This document shows positions 34,603-43,865 of a DNA stretch of 64,000 nucleotides, piece after piece. Within the stretch, counting starts at the first letter, position 1; every line of letters begins with the position of its first letter. Below the pieces are notes generated by a model. That model searched no databases. It worked only from the letters and a program-made list of their open reading frames with translations, and was not told where the DNA came from. A program made the translations under genes and the position numbers. This DNA is from Bermanella sp044597725 (lineage in GTDB: Bacteria > Pseudomonadota > Gammaproteobacteria > Pseudomonadales > Oceanobacteraceae): assembly GCF_044597725.1 (NCBI RefSeq), contig NZ_CP139003.1, forward strand, positions 1,116,001-1,180,000, written 5' to 3'.

Positions 34603-35943
34603 GTGAATCAGGTATCTACAAAACCCATAGTCGTCATTGGGTTGGGCAAAAGCGGGTATAGCGCTGCACAGTTTTTACTGTCGCAGGGTAACTCTGTGAT
34701 TGCCATGGATACGCGTGAGCAAGCACCTTATAAGTCTACTTTACTGGATAAATTTCCTGCGGTAAAAATAATCGAAGGTAAATTAGATGAAACGGTTTTA
34801 CTGAGTGCTAGTAAAATTGTATTAAGCCCAGGTGTTGCGCAATCCCATCCCGCAATTCAAGCTGCTGTAAAAAACGGAATTAGTTTGGTTAGCGATATTC
34901 AAATCTTTGCTGAGTCAGTAGATAAACCGATTATTGCCATAACCGGATCAAACGCAAAAAGTACCGTTACAACCTTAGTAGGTGATATGGCAAAAGCCTG
35001 TGGCCTAAATGCGGCAGTAGGTGGTAATTTGGGTCAACCTGCTTTGGATTTAATTGCGCCAGATGTTGATGTCTATATTTTAGAATTGAGTAGCTTTCAG
35101 CTTGAAACCACTCATAGCTTAAATGCAAAAGTTGCCACTGTACTTAATGTGAGTCCTGATCACCTTGATCGTTACGATAGTTTTGAGCACTACTATAAAA
35201 CTAAATATAATATTTTTAATGGTTGTCAAAAAGCAGTGATCAATTTAGATGATCCACTTTCTCAGCCGGCGCCCTTGAATTGTCCGCAGCAAGCAAGCTT
35301 CAGTGTTAGTCAGCAAAATCAAGCAGATTTTACGCTGATTGAGCATAACGGAAGCCCGTATCTTGCTTTTAACGGTGAGCCTATTTTGTCGGTATCACAG
35401 CTTAAAATTAAAGGCACCCACAATTACTGCAATGCATTAGCTGCCTTAGCGATTGGTTTTAGTGCTGAATTCCCTATGCAGCATATGATTAAGGCGCTAA
35501 CAGAATTTCCTGGACTAGATCATCGTTGCCAATGGGTGGCTCATCATAATGGTATTGATTTTATTAACGACTCTAAGGGAACTAACGTTGGTGCAACACT
35601 GGCCGCCTTACAAGGGCTTGGTCCTGAGTACGCTGGAAAGATTGTGCTTATGCTCGGCGGTGAAGGCAAAGGTGCCGACTTCTCATTACTTACTGATGAT
35701 GTACAGCGTTACGTTAGTCATGTGATCGCTTATGGAGCAGATAAACAAAAAATTGCTCAGGCGTTAGCTGATGTTTGTGACTTGCAGCAAGCACAAAGTT
35801 TTGATGATGCATTTAACCTAGCGGTTAATGCGGCAAGCAAAAATGGTGCGGTTTTATTGTCCCCCGCGTGTGCCAGCTTTGATATGTTTAATGGTTTTGA
35901 AGCTAGGGGCAATGCCTTTATTTCAAAAGTGAGGGCGCTATGA
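34603..35943 (+). CDS. murD: UDP-MurNAc-L-alanine:D-glutamate ligase
   Basis: MurD adds D-glutamate to UDP-MurNAc-L-Ala. The GTG at 34603 has AAAGGA six bases ahead and gives 446 residues; the in-frame ATG at 34597 is too close to the ribosome site, and the open frame further upstream lies inside mraY. The N-terminal Rossmann part is VVIGLGKSGYSAAQFL. The ATP loop is GSNAKSTVTTL, with Ala where most Mur ligases have Gly before the Lys; pseudomonad MurD shows the same variant, so this is lineage-typical. VLNVSPDHLDRY, HRCQW and NDSKGTNVGA complete the motif set. Confidence 0.95.
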   Translation: MNQVSTKPIVVIGLGKSGYSAAQFLLSQGNSVIAMDTREQAPYKSTLLDKFPAVKIIEGKLDETVLLSASKIVLSPGVAQSHPAIQAAVKNGISLVSDIQIFAESVDKPIIAITGSNAKSTVTTLVGDMAKACGLNAAVGGNLGQPALDLIAPDVDVYILELSSFQLETTHSLNAKVATVLNVSPDHLDRYDSFEHYYKTKYNIFNGCQKAVINLDDPLSQPAPLNCPQQASFSVSQQNQADFTLIEHNGSPYLAFNGEPILSVSQLKIKGTHNYCNALAALAIGFSAEFPMQHMIKALTEFPGLDHRCQWVAHHNGIDFINDSKGTNVGATLAALQGLGPEYAGKIVLMLGGEGKGADFSLLTDDVQRYVSHVIAYGADKQKIAQALADVCDLQQAQSFDDAFNLAVNAASKNGAVLLSPACASFDMFNGFEARGNAFISKVRAL

Positions 35944-37121
35944 GTTCAGCAACTTCACTTAAAAAGCCAGTTCCAATCTGGCAAGAACTAGAAATTGGCC
36001 ATCCTATAAACTTACATAAGGGCCTCGTTTGGGCCGTGATTTCATTATCGCTTTTGGGTTGGTTAATGGTGACATCAGCCAGCATGGATTGGGCAGATAA
36101 AAACTTTTCAAATCCATTTTATATAAGTGCGCGTCATGGAGCTTACCTGCTTTTATCATTGGTGGTGGCGTGGTTTGTTTTACATACTCCCTTGAATGTA
36201 TTCAGGCGTTTAAGTGGGTTATTAATTATAGTAGCCATAATAAGCTTAATTGCGGTTCTTATTCCAGGAATAGGCAAAGAAATAAACGGCAGTATGCGCT
36301 GGATCCCATTGGGCTTTATGAATGTGCAGCCCAGTGAATTTGCCAAGATTGCCACTGTATTGTATATGGCTAGTTTTTTAGAACGTCGTCGTGAAGAAGT
36401 TCAAAGCAGCTGGCTAGGGTTCTTTAAACCTCTATTCGTTATTCTTATTTTGGCGGTTTTATTGTTACTTGAGCCTGATTTTGGTGGTGTGGTGGTACTT
36501 ATGTTGTCGGCTTTGGCACTACTATTTTTAGGTGGCGTTAAAACCGGCCAATTTATTCTTACCGCAGTAGTGGCGGTATCGGCATCTATATTTATATTGG
36601 CAGGGCAGACTTACCGATTGAAAAGGCTTACGGGTTATAGGGAGCCATGGACGCCAGAAAATGTTTACGGTAGTGGCTATCAACTTACTCAAAGTTTAAT
36701 TGCGTTTGGACGTGGTGAGTATTGGGGAGTAGGTCTGGGCGATAGTATACAGAAATTATTTTATTTACCGGAGGCGCATACGGATTTTGTATTCGCTATA
36801 TGGGCAGAAGAAACAGGCTTAATTGGAGCGGGTATTATTATTGCTTTGTTTGCTTATCTTTTTGTAAAAGGTATTAAAATTGCGCGTCATGCACATACTC
36901 AGGAATATTATTTTGCCGCGTTTGTTGCATACGGAACAACTCTTTGGCTAGGTTTTCAGAGTTTTATTAATCTTGGGGTTAATATGGGGCTATTGCCAAC
37001 CAAAGGGTTAACGCTGCCATTTGTTAGTTTTGGTGGTTCAAGTTTGTTAGCTTGTTTTATTGCTGTTGCACTACTCCTGCGGGTTTATCATGAAACGGGA
37101 GGCAAAGATGCAAAAGCCTAA
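35940..37121 (+). CDS. ftsW: Septal peptidoglycan glycosyltransferase FtsW
   Basis: FtsW is the SEDS-family polymerase that extends septal glycan strands from lipid II together with FtsI. The 393-residue protein has about ten membrane helices. It contains GSMRWIPLGFMNVQPSEFAK near residue 118-137, LLEPDFGGVVVL near 180, the large periplasmic loop with LTGYREPWTPENVYGSGYQL, and the end motif TKGLTLPFVSFGGSSL near 355-370. The ATG overlaps the murD stop by 4 bp. Its end overlaps murG by 14 bp. Confidence 0.97.
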   Translation: MSSATSLKKPVPIWQELEIGHPINLHKGLVWAVISLSLLGWLMVTSASMDWADKNFSNPFYISARHGAYLLLSLVVAWFVLHTPLNVFRRLSGLLIIVAIISLIAVLIPGIGKEINGSMRWIPLGFMNVQPSEFAKIATVLYMASFLERRREEVQSSWLGFFKPLFVILILAVLLLLEPDFGGVVVLMLSALALLFLGGVKTGQFILTAVVAVSASIFILAGQTYRLKRLTGYREPWTPENVYGSGYQLTQSLIAFGRGEYWGVGLGDSIQKLFYLPEAHTDFVFAIWAEETGLIGAGIIIALFAYLFVKGIKIARHAHTQEYYFAAFVAYGTTLWLGFQSFINLGVNMGLLPTKGLTLPFVSFGGSSLLACFIAVALLLRVYHETGGKDAKA

Positions 37122-38193
37122 CGTATTGATAATGGCAGGTGGTACAGGTGGCCATGTGATTCCTGCTTTGAGTGTCGCCAAAGAACTCAAGCTTAAAGGG
37201 TATGCTATTCACTGGCTGGGCAGTGTTCAAGGTATTGAAAATGATCTAGTCCCCGATGCTGGATACCCATTACATAAAGTGAATATTTCTGGTTTACGTG
37301 GTAATGGATTAGTAAGATTACTTAAGGCGCCTTTTCAATTGGCTAAGGCGTTATGGCAAACATATCGAGTTTATAAAACGGTTAAACCCGTAGTAGCGTT
37401 AGGTATGGGAGGGTTTGCCTCTGGTCCTGGCGGAATCATGGCTAAGATCATGTCGGTACCTTTGGTTTTGCATGAGCAGAATGCGATTCCGGGTTTAACC
37501 AATAAAGTGCTTTCACGAGTTTGTACGCGATTGCTTCAAGCATTCGAAGGAACATTTGCTGATAACACTAAGGCGGAAACCGTGGGAAATCCTGTCAGGT
37601 CGTCGATTGCTAAGTTACCTGAACCAGCGGCACGCATTAGTGCAGCTAATGAACCTTTAAATGTCCTAGTTGTAGGTGGAAGTTTAGGTGCTGTTGCTAT
37701 CAATGATGCTGTTCTAAGTGTTGTATCAATACTTACTCATGATCATGTGGCTAATTTTTGGCATCAAACAGGAAAACGTAATTATCAAACGGTTAAGCAA
37801 GCCTATGCAGATCAAGGGGTGGACTCTAACAAAGTTGCACCATTTATTGCAGATATGGCAGAAGCCTATGCGTGGGCCGACATTGTCATTTGTCGTAGTG
37901 GTGCGCTCACCGTATCAGAATTGATGGCAGCGGGTGCGGCGAGTATTTTAGTGCCGTTTCCCCATGCTGTGGATGACCATCAAACTGCTAATGCGCATTT
38001 TTTAAGCGAACATAGTGGTGCCAAGTTGTGCCCACAATCAGAATTAAGCAAAGAGTATTTAGTGAAAACGTTAAAACATTTTCAAAGCAATAAGCAGTCT
38101 CTTATTGCAATGGCTGAACAAGCGCGGAAATGTGCACAGCCTAACGCAGCCAAGGTAGTGGCGGAAATTTGTATAGAGGTCGCTCATGGTTGA
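37108..38193 (+). CDS. murG: UDP-GlcNAc:lipid I N-acetylglucosaminyltransferase MurG
   Basis: MurG adds GlcNAc to lipid I to form lipid II. Start 37108 has GGGAGG five bases upstream, overlaps ftsW by 14 bp and gives 361 residues of a GT-B glycosyltransferase. Motifs are the G-loop MAGGTGGHVIPAL near residues 8-20, LHEQNAIPGLTNK near 121-133, a second G-loop VVGGSLGA near 187 and the UDP-GlcNAc-binding ICRSGALTVSELMAAG near 258-273. The frame is open upstream inside ftsW but is not family-like there. Confidence 0.96.
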   Translation: MQKPNVLIMAGGTGGHVIPALSVAKELKLKGYAIHWLGSVQGIENDLVPDAGYPLHKVNISGLRGNGLVRLLKAPFQLAKALWQTYRVYKTVKPVVALGMGGFASGPGGIMAKIMSVPLVLHEQNAIPGLTNKVLSRVCTRLLQAFEGTFADNTKAETVGNPVRSSIAKLPEPAARISAANEPLNVLVVGGSLGAVAINDAVLSVVSILTHDHVANFWHQTGKRNYQTVKQAYADQGVDSNKVAPFIADMAEAYAWADIVICRSGALTVSELMAAGAASILVPFPHAVDDHQTANAHFLSEHSGAKLCPQSELSKEYLVKTLKHFQSNKQSLIAMAEQARKCAQPNAAKVVAEICIEVAHG

Positions 38194-39643
38194 TAAAAAT
38201 AAAGCCGTTACAAGATGGGAAATTCCAGAAATGCGCCGTATACGCCGTATACATTTTATTGGTATTGGCGGCGTTGGTATGTGTGGTATTGCAGAAGTAT
38301 TGCGAAACCAGGGTTATGAAATATCAGGTTCCGATTTGCGTCAAAGTGCAGCAACTGATCGATTGACTAACTTAGGCGCTTTGATATTTCTGGGTCATCA
38401 AGAAGAAAATGTGAAAGATGCAGATGTAGTAGTGGTGTCCACTGCGATTAATACAGAAAACCCCGAAGTAAAGTATGCCATGGAAAATCGCGTGCCTATT
38501 GTTCGTCGTGCCGAAATGCTTGCCGAGCTTATGCGATTTCGTCATGGCATTGCAATTGCCGGTACTCACGGAAAAACCACCACCACATCATTGGTAGCGT
38601 CAATTTTAGCGGAAGGTGGTAAAGATCCAACCTTTGTTATTGGTGGTCGCTTAACCAGTGCTGGAACCAATGCGCAATTGGGAGGCAGTCGCTATCTTGT
38701 AGCTGAGGCGGACGAATCCGATGCATCGTTCCTGCATTTGCAGCCAATGGTAACAATTGTGACAAATATTGAAGCCGATCATATGGATACCTATGGTGGC
38801 GATTTCAATAAAGTAAAACGCACGTTTATTGAGTTTTTACACAATCTACCGTTTTACGGCTTGGCTGTATTGTGTATTGAAGATGAAACGATTCGAGAGA
38901 TTTTGCCAGAGGTTAGTCGCCCAATTTTGACCTATGGCTTTGATGAATCTGCAGACTATTATGCAACCGATATTGAACAAGTTGGAATATTCACTTCGTT
39001 TACTGCTAAACGTCCCAAAGGTCATAAAGATTTAACCGTGAAGTTGCGTATGCCTGGGCGCCATAATGTGTTAAATGCTTTGTCGGCTATTGCTGTAGCA
39101 ACCGATGAGAATATTGGTGATGAAGCAATAATTGCTGCATTGGAAAAATTCCAAGGTGTTGGTAGGCGTTTTCAAATATGTGGTCAGTACCCACTGGGGG
39201 ACGACAATATTATGTTGGTTGATGACTATGGGCATCATCCCACAGAAGTGGCCGTAACAATTGAAGCTATTCGTAAAGGTTGGCCAGATAAGCGATTGCT
39301 CATGTTGTTCCAACCTCATCGATATACTCGTACTCGCGATTTGTACGATGATTTTGTGCAGGTATTAAGCGAAGTAGACAGTTTAGTATTGCTTGATGTA
39401 TATCCTGCCGGAGAGGATGAAATACCCGGTGCGGATGGTCGATCGCTGGCGCGCAGTATTCGTAGTCGCGGACGTGTAGATCCTATTTTTGTTGCACGTG
39501 GCTCAAGTATTAATGATGTACTCAAAGATATTATTAAGCCAGGTGATATTGTAATTACTCAAGGTGCTGGTGACGTGGGCAGTTTAGCCATGGAGCTTGC
39601 AAAAGATCTTCCCCGAATTTTGGAGCAAAGCAATGAGGGGTAA
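38186..39643 (+). CDS. murC: UDP-N-acetylmuramate:L-alanine ligase
   Basis: MurC adds L-alanine to UDP-MurNAc, the first peptide step. The 485 residues show the Rossmann start HFIGIGGVGMCGIAEVL near 23-39, the ATP loop AGTHGKTTTTSLVA near 127-140, EADESDASFL and DDYGHHPTEV near 347-356. The start overlaps the murG end by 8 bp and lies seven bases after GAGG. The stop overlaps ddlB by 11 bp. Confidence 0.97.
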   Translation: MVDKNKAVTRWEIPEMRRIRRIHFIGIGGVGMCGIAEVLRNQGYEISGSDLRQSAATDRLTNLGALIFLGHQEENVKDADVVVVSTAINTENPEVKYAMENRVPIVRRAEMLAELMRFRHGIAIAGTHGKTTTTSLVASILAEGGKDPTFVIGGRLTSAGTNAQLGGSRYLVAEADESDASFLHLQPMVTIVTNIEADHMDTYGGDFNKVKRTFIEFLHNLPFYGLAVLCIEDETIREILPEVSRPILTYGFDESADYYATDIEQVGIFTSFTAKRPKGHKDLTVKLRMPGRHNVLNALSAIAVATDENIGDEAIIAALEKFQGVGRRFQICGQYPLGDDNIMLVDDYGHHPTEVAVTIEAIRKGWPDKRLLMLFQPHRYTRTRDLYDDFVQVLSEVDSLVLLDVYPAGEDEIPGADGRSLARSIRSRGRVDPIFVARGSSINDVLKDIIKPGDIVITQGAGDVGSLAMELAKDLPRILEQSNEG

Positions 39644-40547
39644 TGCAGCATTTGGAAAAGTAGCCGTTATCCTCGGCGGGAATAGTGCCGAACGAGAAGT
39701 ATCGTTAAAAAGCGGTCAGGCTATTTATGACGGTTTGATTCGTAGTAATGTGGATGCAATAAAAATTGATAGTGCAGAAGACTTAATTGGTCAACTGAAT
39801 GAGCACAAAGTAGACCGAGCTTTTATTGCATTGCATGGTGTTGGCGGTGAAGATGGAACCATTCAGGGTTTGTTGGAATTCTATGGTATTCCGTATACCG
39901 GAAGTGGTGTCAAAGCGAGTGCCATTTGCATGGATAAATGGCGTAGCAAGCTTATATGGCAAGGCCTAGGTTTGCCAACGCCAAGATTTGAACGTGTCGA
40001 TAGTGTTGATGCACTAACAAGGTTTGCTCATGAGGTTGGTCTACCCGTTATGGTTAAACCTGCGTTAGAAGGGTCCAGTATCGGTATTTCTAAAGTAACC
40101 AATGAAAAAGATCTTGCAGATGCATTTGCTCAAGCGAGTAAAACGGGTTCTGAGGTACTGGCGGAGCAGTTCGTTGAAGGTAAAGAATTTACCGTGAGTA
40201 TTTTAGCGGAGAAAGCATTACCCGCGATTCAGTTAAAAACAACCAATGCATTTTATGACTATAACGCTAAATATGTACAAAACGATACGCAATACCTTGT
40301 GCCTTGTGGTTTGGGTGAAGAACATGAGGCCGAGGTAAAGTCTCTTGCTTTAGATGCGTATCAGGCACTTGCCTGTTCGGGTTGGGGGCGAGTTGATTTG
40401 ATGCAAGACCAGCAAGGAAAGTTTTGGTTGATTGAAGTGAATACGGTGCCGGGTATGACCGACCATTCATTGGTACCAATGGCGGCAAAAGCAGCAGGTA
40501 TGAGTTTTGATGAACTGGTTATCAACATTCTTGAGGCAACGTTTTAG
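39633..40547 (+). CDS. ddlB: D-alanine:D-alanine ligase
   Basis: Ddl is the ATP-grasp enzyme making D-Ala-D-Ala for MurF. Start 39633 follows GGAGC and gives 304 residues beginning MRGNAAFGKVAVILGGNSAE. Motifs include HGVGGEDGTIQGLLE near residues 70-84, YTGSGVKASAICMDK near 90-104, VKPALEGSSIGISKV near 142-156 and LIEVNTVPGMTDHSL near 268-282. It overlaps murC by 11 bp, and ftsQ follows two bases after the stop. Confidence 0.96.
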   Translation: MRGNAAFGKVAVILGGNSAEREVSLKSGQAIYDGLIRSNVDAIKIDSAEDLIGQLNEHKVDRAFIALHGVGGEDGTIQGLLEFYGIPYTGSGVKASAICMDKWRSKLIWQGLGLPTPRFERVDSVDALTRFAHEVGLPVMVKPALEGSSIGISKVTNEKDLADAFAQASKTGSEVLAEQFVEGKEFTVSILAEKALPAIQLKTTNAFYDYNAKYVQNDTQYLVPCGLGEEHEAEVKSLALDAYQALACSGWGRVDLMQDQQGKFWLIEVNTVPGMTDHSLVPMAAKAAGMSFDELVINILEATF

Positions 40548-40549
40548 TT

Positions 40550-41272
40550 ATGAAAGGGGCGACGCGCAATAAAGCCAAAAAACAATGGGATATGCTGGCA
40601 TATTTAAAGCCGGTTTCCATTGCCATTACATCTATCAGCGCTTTAGCGGCGGTGGTAATTGTGGTGATGTTTGTTGCGAATAAGCCTGTTAATGAACTGA
40701 AATTGCAGGGTGATCTACAAAACATAAATAAATCGACGGTATTGAGTCAAATATCGGGGCGTTTTCCAGCTGGCTTTATTACGCTTGATGTTTATGAAAT
40801 TGAGCAAGCGTTAAAAGCACATCCGCTTATAGCCAAAGCTAACGTGGAAAAAGTGTGGCCTCATCAACTTAAGATCGAATTGATAGAAGAAACGCCTGTA
40901 GCGATGTGGAATGGCGAACATATGTTAAGCGAACATGGAGAAATAATTCCCATATCTTTAAAAAACATTAAACTGCCTAAGCTCAATGGACAGAATAGCC
41001 GGTTGGTTATGGATCATTACTTGCTTTTTAATCGGTGGAGTAAGCGACATAACTTATTTTTGACAGAATTGGAACAAGGTGCGGGTTGGCTGTTAAAGTT
41101 TGCGTCAGGGTTAACCATTCGTTTAGACAGTAATACCGCAATGAAAGAATTGCAAAAACTAGAAATTGTCATAGAGCGATTTCAATTAGATCGGGTTGCG
41201 TCTTTTGATATGAGATATGAACAGGGATTTGCAGTGGCTTGGAAGCAATCTGAAGAGCGTGCGCAGGGATAA
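40550..41272 (+). CDS. ftsQ: Cell division protein FtsQ
   Basis: FtsQ is a bitopic scaffold that recruits FtsB-FtsL to the septum. The 240-residue protein has a basic cytoplasmic start, a membrane helix near residues 22-44 (ITSISALAAVVIVVMFVA), a POTRA domain beginning NELKLQGDLQNINKSTVLSQ and the FtsQ beta domain through to about residue 230. The POTRA signature LIAKANVEKVWPHQLKIEL is clear. The tail is short. The gene lies two bases downstream of ddlB and seven bases upstream of ftsA. Confidence 0.94.
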   Translation: MKGATRNKAKKQWDMLAYLKPVSIAITSISALAAVVIVVMFVANKPVNELKLQGDLQNINKSTVLSQISGRFPAGFITLDVYEIEQALKAHPLIAKANVEKVWPHQLKIELIEETPVAMWNGEHMLSEHGEIIPISLKNIKLPKLNGQNSRLVMDHYLLFNRWSKRHNLFLTELEQGAGWLLKFASGLTIRLDSNTAMKELQKLEIVIERFQLDRVASFDMRYEQGFAVAWKQSEERAQG

Positions 41273-41279
41273 TAACGAT

Positions 41280-42512
41280 ATGAATGCAGCAGAAAGTAGA
41301 TTAATAGTAGGTCTTGATATTGGCACGTCCAAAGTCGTGGCAATTGTGGGTGAAGTGACACCGACCGGAACCATTAAAATAGTGGGCTTAGGTAGTCACC
41401 CTTCAAGAGGCTTGAAAAAAGGTGTTGTGGTTAATATTGAGTCTACTGTGCAATCCATACAGCGTGCTATAGAAGAAGCTGAATTGATGGCTGGCTGTCA
41501 GATTCACTCTGTGTATGCCGGAATTGCAGGCAGTCATATTCGATCCATGAACAGTCACGGCATTGTTGCGATCAAAGATAGAGAAGTTGTGCAGTCGGAT
41601 ATAGAGCGCGTTCTTGATGCTGCAAAAGCGGTTGCTATTCCAGCCGATCAAAGAATTTTGCATGTGCTACCGCAAGAATACGTGATTGACATGCAAGAAG
41701 GCGTAAAAGAGCCCATTGGAATGGCGGGTGTACGCTTGGAAGCAAAAGTACATATGGTGAGCGGTGCCTTAAATGCAGCTCAAAATATTGAAAAATGTGT
41801 TCAGCGTTGTGGGCTAGCCATTGATGACATTATTTTAGAGCAGCTCGCTTCGAGTTATGCCGTACTGACTGATGACGAAAAAGAGTTAGGCGTTTGTATG
41901 GTGGATATTGGTGGTGGAACCACTGATATCGCAATTTTCACGGAAGGGGCCATTCGCCATACTGCGGTCATTCCCATTGCTGGTGATCAGGTGACCAATG
42001 ACATCGCAATGGCTTTGCGTACGCCAACTCAGCATGCGGAAGAAATAAAAATTAAATATGCCTGTGCTTTAACACAGTTAGCAGGGGCTGAAGAATTAAT
42101 AAAAGTGCCGAGTGTGGGCGAACGCGCGCCACGCAGTTTATCACGACAAGCCCTAGCGGAGGTGGTGGAACCCAGATATGAAGAGTTGTTTACATTAATT
42201 CAGGCGGAACTAAGACGCAGTGGTTATGAAGATATGATTGCTGCAGGTGTAGTTCTTACCGGGGGCACAGCAAAAATGGAGGGGGTAGTGGAGTTGGCAG
42301 AAGAGATATTCCATCTGCCGGTACGCTTAGCTAAACCAGCGGGCGTTGAAGGCTTGACGGATGTCGTGGCAAACCCGATATATGCCACCTCTGTAGGGCT
42401 TTTAGTTTACGGTGCAAAGCATCAAATGGGCGAATTAGTATTCGCACGAAAGGAAAATGATCCAATAAACTTTTTTGCACGCGTAAAAAATTGGATTAAA
42501 GGGAATTTTTAA
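41280..42512 (+). CDS. ftsA: Cell division protein FtsA
   Basis: FtsA is the actin-like ATPase that anchors FtsZ to the membrane. Start 41280 gives 410 residues: VGLDIGTSKVVAIVGE phosphate-1 motif near residue 10, the SHS2 1C domain after about 80 (YAGIAGSHIRSMNSHG), the phosphate-2 motif VDIGGGTTDIAIF near 208 and the adenosine motif VLTGGTAKMEG near 325. The C-terminal NFFARVKNWIKGNF is the amphipathic membrane-targeting helix. An upstream in-frame ATG at 41217 lies within ftsQ and is less likely. Confidence 0.96.
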   Translation: MNAAESRLIVGLDIGTSKVVAIVGEVTPTGTIKIVGLGSHPSRGLKKGVVVNIESTVQSIQRAIEEAELMAGCQIHSVYAGIAGSHIRSMNSHGIVAIKDREVVQSDIERVLDAAKAVAIPADQRILHVLPQEYVIDMQEGVKEPIGMAGVRLEAKVHMVSGALNAAQNIEKCVQRCGLAIDDIILEQLASSYAVLTDDEKELGVCMVDIGGGTTDIAIFTEGAIRHTAVIPIAGDQVTNDIAMALRTPTQHAEEIKIKYACALTQLAGAEELIKVPSVGERAPRSLSRQALAEVVEPRYEELFTLIQAELRRSGYEDMIAAGVVLTGGTAKMEGVVELAEEIFHLPVRLAKPAGVEGLTDVVANPIYATSVGLLVYGAKHQMGELVFARKENDPINFFARVKNWIKGNF

Positions 42513-42571
42513 GATTAAATAGGCGCTATATAAAGAAGTAGTGCGCCTGGCAAATAATAAGGAGAAGGGCG

Positions 42572-43747
42572 ATGACTCAAAGAGACGGGGATATGTTCGA
42601 ATTAGTAGACGAGCCTCAACATAATGCAGTTATTAAAGTTGTAGGTGTCGGTGGTGGTGGCGGCAACGCTGTCGAGCACATGGTGACCAATGATGTGAAT
42701 GGTGTTGATTTTATTTGCGCCAACACTGACTCGCAGGCATTGAAAAACATGTCTTCGCGATCGGTATTGCAGTTGGGTTCCACTGTTACTAAAGGTTTAG
42801 GTGCGGGTGCAAACCCTGAAGTAGGACGCCAAGCGGCTATGGAAGACCGTGAGCGTATTGCTGAAGCGCTGGCCGGTGCTGACATGGTCTTTATTACCGC
42901 AGGTATGGGCGGTGGTACAGGCACAGGTGCGGCTCCGGTTGTGGCAGAAGTAGCGAAAGAGCTAGGCATTTTGACGGTAGCTGTGGTTACTCGTCCATTT
43001 CCGTTTGAAGGGCGCAAGCGCATTAATGTAGCCGATGGCGGTTTATCCGAGTTAGCTAAGCATGTCGATTCTTTAATTACGATTCCTAACGAAAAATTAT
43101 TGGCTGTTTTAGGTAAAAGCACCTCTTTGTTAGATGCTTTCTCCGCCGCCAATGACGTATTGTTGGGTGCTGTGCAGGGTATTGCCGATCTAATCATCCG
43201 CCCAGGTATGATTAACGTCGACTTTGCCGATGTGCGTACAGTGATGTCGGAAATGGGTCAAGCCATGATGGGCACAGGTTCGTCTACGGGCGAAAATCGT
43301 GCACGTGAAGCGGCGGAAGCAGCGATTCGTAGCCCATTACTTGAGGATGTTAATCTTCAAGGTGCTCGCGGCATTTTGGTTAATATTACGGCTGGCACTA
43401 ACTTGTCTTTGGGTGAATTTACTGAAGTGGGTGATACCATTGAAGAGTTTTCGTCTGACAATGCAACAATTGTTGTGGGCACCGTGATTGATGAAACTAT
43501 GACAGACGAGCTACGAGTAACGGTTGTTGCCACTGGTTTGGGTCAAATTGAATCTTCTCCAAAAAAAGTGGTCGATAACACAGTCTCCAAAGCCGATGGC
43601 TCTGTAGATTACAAAAAATTGGATCGTCCGACGGTTATGCGTAGCTCGAACGCACAGCCAGCGCACAACGCCAAGCCAGAAGCGAATGCAAATAAGGATA
43701 TGGATTACTTAGATATTCCAGCATTTTTACGTCGTCAGGCAGATTAA
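42572..43747 (+). CDS. ftsZ: Cell division GTPase FtsZ
   Basis: FtsZ is the tubulin-like GTPase forming the division ring. The 391 residues contain VGVGGGGGNAVEHM near 25-38, the tubulin signature GMGGGTGTGAAPVVAEVAKE near 110-129, NVDFADVRTVM near 213 and a variable linker from about 325. The C-terminal peptide DYLDIPAFLRRQAD binds FtsA and ZipA. AAGGAG precedes ATG 42572. It is the last division gene of the cluster; lpxC follows after 118 bp with its own apparent promoter. Confidence 0.98.
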   Translation: MTQRDGDMFELVDEPQHNAVIKVVGVGGGGGNAVEHMVTNDVNGVDFICANTDSQALKNMSSRSVLQLGSTVTKGLGAGANPEVGRQAAMEDRERIAEALAGADMVFITAGMGGGTGTGAAPVVAEVAKELGILTVAVVTRPFPFEGRKRINVADGGLSELAKHVDSLITIPNEKLLAVLGKSTSLLDAFSAANDVLLGAVQGIADLIIRPGMINVDFADVRTVMSEMGQAMMGTGSSTGENRAREAAEAAIRSPLLEDVNLQGARGILVNITAGTNLSLGEFTEVGDTIEEFSSDNATIVVGTVIDETMTDELRVTVVATGLGQIESSPKKVVDNTVSKADGSVDYKKLDRPTVMRSSNAQPAHNAKPEANANKDMDYLDIPAFLRRQAD

Positions 43748-43802
43748 TTAACCTGTTGTGACGAAAAAACACGGATAGTTACTGTGTTGATACTAGCAAT
43801 AT

Positions 43803-43831
43803 TTGGCCATTCCCCATTTTAGGGGTACAAT
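43803..43831 (+). promoter_or_regulatory. Putative lpxC promoter
   Basis: TTGGCC, a 17-bp spacer and TACAAT lie 35 bp upstream of lpxC. The spacer contains the inverted repeat CCCC-N6-GGGG (43812-43825), which could also form a small hairpin after ftsZ. Confidence 0.5.
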
Positions 43832-43865
43832 GGTTAATTGCTATGCAAATTAAAGCGAATGATTA

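Noticed and set aside
42616..43197. 193-codon antisense open frame opposite ftsZ
   Set aside because: Shadow of ftsZ; composition is that of reversed conserved codons.
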